Made by a program: the position numbers and the translations under genes. A model generated the notes under the pieces. The model had not been told where the DNA came from. It did not search any database and saw nothing but the letters and a program-made list of their open reading frames with translations. Below, in pieces: positions 20,400 through 27,500 of a stretch of 27,500 bases of DNA. Numbering within the stretch: position 1 is the first letter of the stretch; each line of letters starts with the position of its first letter. Origin of the DNA: Stramonita haemastoma (taxonomy: Eukaryota; Mollusca; Gastropoda; Neogastropoda; Muricidae); the NCBI GenBank assembly GCA_030674155.1, contig CM060320.1, positions 24,652,492-24,679,991 of the forward strand. The letters are read 5' to 3'.

Positions 20400-20970
20400 G
20401 CCAAGACAGTACTTGGTGCATTTATGATGCACAATTTTCAGAGCCCTGTTTTCTGTTCACCATGTAAAGGGTAATATATGATATCTGTTTTTGTCATTAT
20501 AATGCTGTTACAAAAGAGATGTAACCAAAATGGTCATAGCTGTTTAAAAAAAGAAAAGAAAAACAAAACATGAAAACAAATCAGCTGAAGAGCCCATATC
20601 AGAGTACCATAAAGATCAAAGTTTATAAATGCCAAAGCTTTTTTCTTGGTATGGATTGTTGCTGCTGTGATTGTGTGAAATCGGGCTGATGGATTGTTAG
20701 TTCAAGAGAGTTGGTTTCCCTGCAAAAGTAGTAGGCAGTTGTGATATGAATCAGGTTTTCTTGCCTGTTATGTTTTATCATATTCAGGCTGAACATAAGT
20801 TTCAAGACTATAAATGCATTTTGCTACTATAAAAGATAAAAGACAATGTTTGAGGAACAAGATTGGAGTCAAAGAAGCCTCATGTGTTAAAGGGGAGGGG
20901 GGGGGGGGGTATTCTTTTTTAGGTATTGATGGATTTTTTTTCTGTGTCACTTTTTGTTTGTTTGTAGGGT
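20400..20970. other. Stretch without gene or element
   Basis: AT-rich. A G-run (G13 interrupted once by A, about 20895-20909) is the only striking item. Confidence 0.45.
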
Positions 20971-20985
20971 ATTTTGTAGTTGTTG

Positions 20986-21198
20986 TTTTAACTCTGTTCT
21001 TTGTCAGTTTAAATCAGTGCTTGAAAGCTTGATATGTGTAAACAAATTAACAACATGATTTTTTTTTTGGTGGAGGGGGGTGGATTTGTTTTTTGTTGGT
21101 ATGTTCTTTCGTTGTTTGTTTGTTTAGTTTTTTTTAAACTGTGTCCTTTGTCAGTTTAAATCAGTATTAAAGTGCTTGAAAGCTTAACCTGTGTAAAT
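20986..21198. repeat. Direct duplication, period about 150 bp
   Basis: TTTGTCAGTTTAAATCAGT, then GTGCTTGAAAGCTT and TGTGTAAA occur near 20998-21043 and again near 21148-21198. The first copy of each is preceded by a TTTGTTTGTTTG block. The second copy has a short insertion (ATTAA). Confidence 0.8.
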
Positions 21199-21199
21199 G

Positions 21200-22360
21200 T
21201 TGACCACATTAAGGATCAACAATTATAGTAGTAAGATTGAGTAAATTTTGAAGAGAAGACAGTCAGTTCAGAGCCTGTACTTCAAACTTGTGCCTTCTTC
21301 CAAAGAAAGCCTCTAGTTGTAAGGGCACAAAGATATTGGTTTTTATTTTGTTTTTGCTTTTCTTCTTGTCTCTCCGGTTGCCCTTAAGTGCCAGGAACAA
21401 AGTATTCTCACATTAGTGCCAATTTATTGCTTGATATTCGTGAGTGCATGGGTGGCAGTAGGTTACACCTTGCTGTCACAGGAATGGTAGTTTTGCTGGA
21501 TTTTTTTTCTGATGTGAGTCATACAGACATAATCAGTATATAACCACTTCCCGGAATACTATAGGAAAAATAATATTCACCAGCTGTACAGCTCTCGCGA
21601 GCTTTGATTTGTTTGCTTTACAAGATTCAGTGCTATAGCAATTTCATTATTATCATCATCCTCACTATTGTTATTTTACAAGATTTGATGTTTGCTGAAA
21701 ATGTATTCGGTGATGTAAGCTGATACATGGTTTTAGGGGGAAAAGAACCCCAAGTTATAGGGAAGAAAGTTTAAGTGGAATAATGAAAATAGCTGGAAGT
21801 ACATCTTGCCTGGGTGTGTTGAATCTTGATGTATGTTTTTTTTTTCTGGTATAATATATTCAAAATAGAAATTTGTGGCAAGTGTTTTGTATTGTAGTTA
21901 GCAGCAAAGAAGAGTTTGTATTTAACTTTTCTGTTTTTAGACATTATTTTTTCATACTTTTGTAATTGATTTTTAAAAAAGAAAACTATGGTACTGATGT
22001 TTTACCTAGGTGAAGTAATCATAAAAATACGTAAATGAATATTTGTGTGTGTGTGTGTGAATTGTAATCAAAACTGTCACTGCCATTTATGAAAAGCACC
22101 TCATAGATATTTGTATTGAACACAATTTTTAAAGTAGAAAAGTATCTCCTTTCTTTGCTTCTTTTTTCAGATTGTTTTGACTCAACTCAGATATTGTCTT
22201 CTTAAACCAAATAAATGACAGCAAACTGTGTAAAGATTTTTAAAAACACAAAGCGTTGTATACATTTGGTTGTTTGATTATGTAACAGTTACCGGTATCG
22301 TTAAATGTTCAACATGTTTGCTGTATTTTTAGTTGATTTTTGTTCTTTTTTTTCTTCTTC
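21200..22360. other. Stretch without gene or element
   Basis: T-rich, no coding signal; a short GT run lies at about 22045-22060. Confidence 0.45.
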
Positions 22361-22364
22361 CCTC

Positions 22365-22462
22365 GGCTAAAGCTCAGAGGTTCAGCAATGGCGAGATTTT
22401 TCGTATGCAACCGTTTTCACCCTCCATGAAGGTAGCTGCATTCCGATTTCAGGGATGTTCGT
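22365..22462 (-). mobile_element. SINE 3' fragment
   Basis: Minus strand: CCCTGAAATCGGAATGCAGC, then ACCTTCATGG, GGGTGAAAACGGTTGCATAC. The block order matches the tail of the SINE at 23745-24118. I also recall GGGTAAAAACGGTCATAC-type tails from gastropod SINEs, which is memory only. Confidence 0.6.
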
Positions 22463-22593
22463 TTGAATAGATTGCATGACCTAGATGGGTTTGTCAACTG
22501 AGGACTTATGAAAGGCATTTTTTGAAAGGATTGATCATTTAAGGTTGGTTTTTTTTTTAGGATAATGGTGTTTATATCTCACTGTTTTAAATA

Positions 22594-22632
22594 TATAGGC
22601 AGCCGCATTTTTCTGTCTTCAGGTATGTTAAT
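22594..22632 (-). mobile_element. Short SINE fragment
   Basis: Minus strand AACATACCTGAAGAC, then ATGCGGCTGCCTAT, matching the same region of the SINE as the fragment at 22365. Short, so less certain. Confidence 0.35.
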
Positions 22633-23744
22633 CTTTTTTCAGGGAACTGAAGTCTAGTGTGCTAGGAATTTACGATGCATAGTAGGGGTATTTGATACTT
22701 GGCATCGCAATACATAATAAACCACCACATTTTGGGGTGTTTTTTTGTTTTGTTTTTCTGTAGGTTCAGGGTTTGCATAGAAATGAAATTGATACTTGAT
22801 TTATTGTGTGTTGATTGTCAGTGATGTGTTTGATGTGAAATGAAGGTAATTGTTTAGCTTGAAAGAATTAATTTGTGTGATGAATTGTACCTATCTCAGT
22901 ATTGTTCTGTTTGATATTACTTAGATCTGAAAATGAAAGTGTCTTTTATTGATTGTTTGTTGTCTAGTCTTGGATTTTTCATAGAATTAATACATACATA
23001 GATGATACTTTTCCTCATAATTTTTTTTTTGTTTTCTTTCAGTAAGATAATGTTTTATAAAGTTGATATTTTTTTCTGATTGTAGCAAGTACAGTTTGAA
23101 GGTAAATGTGAATGAAAAAAAAATGTGTTCAGAAGTGTTTGAACACTAAATAGTTAGTGTATTCTTAAAATTTTTTTTTTTAAAATTAGAAATGAATAAA
23201 ATAATGTTGATCTCTTACGACTATTGAATTTTTAATGAATTAATTTTTTTGATTACACAGTGCACTTTTTTCACAGAAGAGTCCTAGTTGGTCCTCCTGT
23301 AGAGTTTTTTAAGTGGTCGCTGTCACTCACATTCCCTCTCTTTGTTGTTCACTTGAGGCAGCTGTGTTCTTTATTGAAAGTTTTGATACATACAGCATCA
23401 CTGTGTGTGAAGGGTGTTACTGTTAGTTTTGTGGCATTACTTTTCTTTGAGAAAAGCACTGAAGGGGTTAGGGTAACAGAATGCTTAGGGGCTTTTGTAC
23501 TCTTTTTACTAGATGTCCAAAAACATCGGCAATGTTATTATTGTTTTATCAGTAAATGCATTTGACATTTATCATTATTCATCAGAAATAAAAGCATTTG
23601 TTGGTCTTGAAGCTTTTAACACTTATCCCTACATTAAGGGAGAGAACCCCAGATTCAAATGTGGTGTTGTTCTTGTGGTGCAGTGTAGTCTTTGATAGCT
23701 TCTCTGTCCCATGTCTCTGGAGATTTTTCTTTTTATTTCATTCC

Positions 23745-24118
23745 TTGGCTAGAGCTCCAGGGTTTCCCAATTGTGAGATTTTGTATGCGACTGTTTTTAC
23801 CCAGCGTTAAGGTAGCCGCATTCCAACTTCAGGGATAGTATCTAAACACAGCACCTGTGTGCATGGTTTTTAACAAGACTTGCCATTCATCTCTTCCGGC
23901 ATGAAATGGCCTACTCTTCCTAAAAGCAGAACAGGTTTATTAAGCTCTGTATGTGTCGCACAAGAAGCCTCAGTTTATGGTCTCATCAGGACTTTAGGGG
24001 ATGTGGAGCCAGTATGAATGTTAAGGGTAAAATCCCCTAAAACAGGGGTTTCTGTGGTGACTCGATCCCAGGCCATCAGGTCACAAGTGCAATGCTGTAA
24101 CCACTAAGCTATCCCCCC
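23745..24118 (-). mobile_element. tRNA-derived SINE, near full length
   Basis: Read on the minus strand it opens GGGGGGATAGC. The A box is TAGCTTAGTGG (24101-24111) and the B box GGATCGAGTC (24059-24068), the internal RNA polymerase III promoter of a tRNA. Next come a GGGGATTTTACCC spacer, a middle with GATGAGACCATAAACTGAGG and GTAGGCCATTTC, and a tail with GGGTAAAAACAGTCGCATAC. Length is about 375 bp. It would move using a LINE enzyme in trans. Confidence 0.78.
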
Positions 24119-25021
24119 TCCATCTTCTGATGTGATTCTCCCCTTGACCAAAATACTGTGTGGGTGACAGTGTTAAACCTGAGAGTGAATGAAAGAGACA
24201 AAAAAACAGTGCCATCTTGGATACAAGGAAAGCTCATTCTCAATGGATAGGGTTATGTGTGGTGTCTCAATCTGTCACAGTGGAGTCAGTTTTCAAAGTT
24301 CAGATCATCATGTAATAGAGCGCGTTCAGAAGTTGGAGTGTTTCTGCATGTCATGTTCTTTCTTGTATGGATTTCAGCCATTATGTTATAGTGCGTGTTG
24401 ACTTTTAAGGAAAACCAAAAAAGGACCAATTTTGAGTGTATCTGTCTCCCTAGCCTCTGGCGTTGTGTATTATGTTTACATTTTCCCAGTGTACACAAAA
24501 AAGTACTTACTGCTAGTGGTGGTAATTTTAAAAGTATGAAAAATCATGTTTAATGTGTTGTTTTAGTTTGTGAGTTGAATTCAGTTGTTATCTGTGTTCT
24601 ACTTGTCGTAGCGTTCTGTTTCAGTGTGTCTTGGATATGGAAAGATTCAGAAAATCAAGTCTCTTAACTGCTTGATTATCAAATCATTTGTGTGCCATCT
24701 TGTTTCCATTTTGACTGGCAGTAACTGTGTTGCATGCTGAATAAACTGCCGTGAAATAGTGTGTGTTAGTGTGTATGCTATGTACTGTTACGAAAGTTTC
24801 TTATTAAATCACTGCATTCAGCTCAGAATTCAAGAGATAACATGTATATTATGTTCTTGAAAGTATTCGGCAGTTTTAAAAAAATCGTAAATTTTTACCA
24901 ACAACATTTATTAAATCCTTTTTATAAGACATTGAACTAATATTTATAACTAGTTCTTTTTCATTTTTTAATTACATTTTATAATTATTTCTTTTCTTTT
25001 GAATTGTGTTTTTTTTTTTAA
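24119..25021. other. Stretch without gene or element
   Basis: T-rich, with no coding signal; AATAAA occurs near 24742. Confidence 0.45.
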
Positions 25022-25136
25022 TTGAGTTTTTCAGTAACATTTAAAATTGTGTACTTGCTGAAATACTAACAGACTAATGTTGAGATTTTCAGTAGCATTT
25101 AAAATTGTGCCTTGATGACACACTAACAGACTTAAT
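25022..25136. repeat. 58-bp tandem duplication
   Basis: TTTTCAGTARCATTTAAAAT followed by TGTG/TGTGC and ACTAACAGACT occurs twice, with starts at 25022 and 25080. Confidence 0.88.
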
Positions 25137-25663
25137 TAAATCAATAACTCTATCATGTGTTATCAGTTGTATTCATTGCAAACTGAAGATCCCAGGAAGT
25201 AGAAGAGTATGCAAGTGGATAACAGGATTGAAAGTGACCTGTTTGAAAATGCCTTGCTCTTGTTAATTGTTCTTCATTGTTAAACTGTGAACATTTTTTG
25301 GTGACATATTGCTGATGAGTGTTGATCATTTTACTTGTATCACTTACACACATAATCATTTTCTGTGTATTGATCTCGGTGTACTGATTTTTATCATTCA
25401 AAAAGAGAGAGAGAGAGAGACTGATTATGCCAAGAAGTCAAAGATATTTTTCCTCCCATTTTGTGATTTAACAAAACTGAGAGCAAAGGAAAAAGGACGA
25501 ACATGTTTTACGAATATAAACTTGCCTTTTGTTACACTGGACAAATGACCACCATGTTACTGGTCGCTTTGGATACATTTTGTGCCCCTCAATTTATTAA
25601 TCAGGATGTTGATTTGTTGTTGTTCTTATCTTGAACTATATTTGTACCGTGGAAACTGTTTGG

Positions 25664-25669
25664 AATAAA
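25664..25669 (+). terminator. Candidate poly(A) signal
   Basis: AATAAA with a GT-rich downstream element within about 35 bases (25686-25700). It is the best-formed 3' end signal downstream of exon 3. Confidence 0.4.
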
Positions 25670-26136
25670 GTGATTTTCACATGTCAGTTTGTGTTTGTAC
25701 AGAAAAAAAAACTGAAGCATGTAGCTTGTGAGAAAGTTAAGGAGGGTTGACCTGACTGGTGTGGTAAAAATCAGACGAATGTCTGCAGTTCTATTAATCA
25801 GCACCAGTGCCTTATGACACTGACTGAGACAGGAATGTCTCGCAACCAAAGTTTAGGAAATGGAATGTTAGTCAAGCATGCATTGCCCACATCACCTCTC
25901 TCACCTTACCACTCTGTGGTGTTATTGATTTCAGCAAAACGGAATGAGACACACACACACATGCATGCGCACGCATCTTTATCGTCAAGACTTACAGAAG
26001 AAAGAAAAAAGAAAAAAAGATTTGGAGGGATAGCAAATAAACATAAACATGTTGTATTGCAATCAAAAAAAAAAAGGTAATATAATGAATGTGGACAATC
26101 AGAAATAGCTCAAATTACATGACAAAATGGCTTCAT

Positions 26137-26247
26137 CTACACACACACACAAACACACACTGAGTCACACACACACACACACACACACACAGAGTCACAC
26201 ACACCACCCACATACACACACACAGTCACACACGCACACACACATGC
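26137..26247. repeat. Interrupted (CA)n with AGTCACAC higher-order pattern
   Basis: CA blocks are separated several times by GAGTCACAC or CAGTCACAC, giving a loose longer period. Confidence 0.93.
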
Positions 26248-26390
26248 ACAAATATATGTCCACCTACAATTTACACAAGCACAGACAAGCTCAGGAAAAA
26301 AAAGATTGAACAGATTTTTTTTTTTTTAAAGAAAAGATGATAATGCCAGAACTGAATGAATTCACAGATTACTTTGAATGCATGAAATAT

Positions 26391-26474
26391 AACAAGTATA
26401 ACTGCAATCAGACGGACAATAAAATCTATAAAACAAGTTTAACTGCAATCTGAAGGATAATAAAGATTCTATAA
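26391..26474. repeat. 41-bp tandem duplication
   Basis: AACAAGTWTAACTGCAATC, then GGA.AATAAA and TCTATAA occur at 26391 and again at 26432. Confidence 0.85.
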
Positions 26475-26687
26475 AATTGCAATGATCTGGGTCCTTTTTT
26501 AACTGACTTGGGGTTCTTTTAAGTCCCTTAATTAAAGGTCTCTTTTTTGCTTCATGCCCTTCACCTGGGAACCCTGTGTGTCCTGGAAGGACATAATGTG
26601 TGCATGAAAGTGTCTGTGCCTTTCCTTTTTCTTTCTTTTCTTTTATATCAAGGATAATGAAATTTTGCCTCTGTGTGTGTGTTGTGT

Positions 26688-26704
26688 GTGTGTGTGTGTG
26701 TGTG
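26688..26704. repeat. (GT)n microsatellite, short
   Basis: GTGTGTGTGTGTGTGTG, following a GTGTGTTGTG start. Confidence 0.9.
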
Positions 26705-26803
26705 TTGGATTTCAAAGATGAAGGTATGATTAGTCTACAACCAAAATCTATGGTCATGATGAAATCTAACCACCAAATCAAAATAATTATAAATGCAAGA
26801 ATT

Positions 26804-26896
26804 AGAATAGACTGACTAGAACTAGACTGCATGCAGGCGAAAACTGGAGAAGAATAGACTGACTAGAACTAGACTGCATGCAGGCGAAAACGGAGA
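26804..26896. repeat. 47-bp near-perfect tandem duplication
   Basis: Starts at 26804 and 26851. The copies share ATAGACTGACTAGAACTAG and CTGCATGCAGGCGAAAAC and differ by a single T (ACTGG versus ACGG). The high identity suggests a recent event. Confidence 0.95.
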
Positions 26897-27080
26897 GACA
26901 ATGATCTATACACAATGTTTCAAAAGCAAATGAAAAAAATAAATAACAGGTATGAACCTTTTTAAAAAAAAATTAAATCTTGTTTTTAAACAGGTATGAT
27001 TAAACCACCTACACAATCATTAACTTAAAATGACTTCTCCCTCATTCTGAATATTATATTAACTTTGATCCTTACTCTCA

Positions 27081-27099
27081 CCCCCCCCCCCCCCCCCCC
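27081..27099. repeat. C19 homopolymer
   Basis: A 19-base C run, exceptional in AT-rich surroundings and prone to length error. Confidence 0.97.
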
Positions 27100-27147
27100 A
27101 ACTTCTACACTTTCTACATGAGAAGTTTTCCAGGGACAAGTTTGTTC

Positions 27148-27148
<1 letters not shown>

Positions 27149-27186
<38 letters not shown>
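27149..27186. repeat. (GT)n microsatellite
   Basis: About 19 pure GT units. Confidence 0.97.
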
Positions 27187-27187
<1 letters not shown>

Positions 27188-27287
27188 CTTGAAAAATGCA
27201 TATTGTCTAAAGACATTGATTAGTGGCTTCATACAAAAGACTAACACCCAAATCATAAGACCACAGAACTACCTTTATACTTGAACT

Positions 27288-27500
27288 GGGGGGGGGGGGG
27301 GGGGATAGCCTTGTGGCTAGAGCATTGAGCTCATAATCAAATGGCCTGGGTTTGAGACGCCCATTTTTTTAGGATTTTTTTTTTCCTACAGTTAACATCA
27401 GTACCGACTCCATCCCAGAAAGATCCTTCTCATGATACTACAAACGGAGGCCCCATGTATGAATGCACATAAAACATCTTGCACACACATCAAAACCTGT
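27288..27500 (+). mobile_element. tRNA-derived SINE, cut by the window end
   Basis: A G17 run leads into GATAGCCTTGTGG (A box TAGCCTTGTGG, 27306-27316) and GGTTTGAGACG (degenerate B box, 27349-27359; GGTTCGAATCC is usual). Then come AGTTAACATCAGTACCGACT, an ACAAACGGAGG block and a TGCACA-rich part, all in the same order as the minus-strand SINE at 23745-24118. It runs off the right edge. Confidence 0.75.

Noticed and set aside
23260..23565. 101-codon plus-strand ORF
   Set aside because: Hydrophobic T-rich composition typical of random AT-rich sequence; no homology recognised. An upstream CAG acceptor-like site is weak support.
26362..26832. 156-codon minus-strand ORF
   Set aside because: Runs through a CA tract and a tandem duplication; no protein motif.
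27288..27370. Functional tRNA gene
   Set aside because: Only A and B box resemblance; the B box is degenerate and the cloverleaf cannot be completed, so a SINE head fits better.

Overview
The window is eukaryotic. Coding sequence is split by GT-AG introns, there are long CA and CT microsatellites, the background is AT-rich, and several classes of eukaryotic transposable elements are present. An RNase H-bearing LINE with an esterase-type ORF1, together with tRNA-derived SINEs whose 3' part I recall as common in caenogastropod DNA, makes a marine gastropod mollusc (perhaps littorinid-like) the best guess. That assignment rests on memory of repeat families and has not been checked by search.

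Layout. 1-230 is flank. 231-5645 (minus strand) is a nearly complete but dead non-LTR retrotransposon: ORF1 with an SGNH esterase domain, then ORF2 with endonuclease, reverse transcriptase, RNase H and a Cys/His-rich tail. It carries two in-frame stops and one frameshift in ORF2, a homopolymer frame change in ORF1, and an (AAC)n tail. It sits in a GTGC repeat that may be its target-site duplication. 6310-6458 looks like a promoter and a non-coding first exon on the plus strand. The first intron (6459-11182) holds two inverted-repeat DNA elements (6914-8096 and 10117-11116), a SINE relic and a dense cluster of CA microsatellites. Exon 2 (11183-11940) starts a protein that I cannot name. Intron 2 (11941-17840) separates it from exon 3 (17841-18493), and the two exons join in matching phase (phase 1). 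Intron 2 holds LINE 3'-tail fragments, a large CT/CA microsatellite, a possible internal promoter with an alternative first exon (about 14690-15069), and a 300-bp tandem duplication. From 18494 to about 25690 there is no convincing coding sequence; it may be a long 3' UTR ending at a good poly(A) signal, or intron. It contains SINE copies and short tandem duplications. 25690-27500 is repeat-rich flank, with a second tRNA-like SINE running off the end.

How the parts relate. There is one host gene, plus strand, encoding a Ser/Gly/Arg-rich, probably disordered protein of about 450 residues with two GRGR AT-hook/RGG-like blocks, one near the start of each coding exon. As assembled, exon 2 needs two compensating frame changes (near 11331 and between 11667 and 11772), which are either assembly indels or a sign of decay. 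Everything else is mobile DNA and simple repeat. The LINE probably supplied the short 3' tails at 12040, 12550 and 16567. I see no CRISPR array, bacterial operon, rRNA or intact tRNA gene, and no clearly new biological system. The most interesting items are the two foldback elements, the shared LINE 3'-end hairpin motif, and the unnamed gene with its possible internal promoter.
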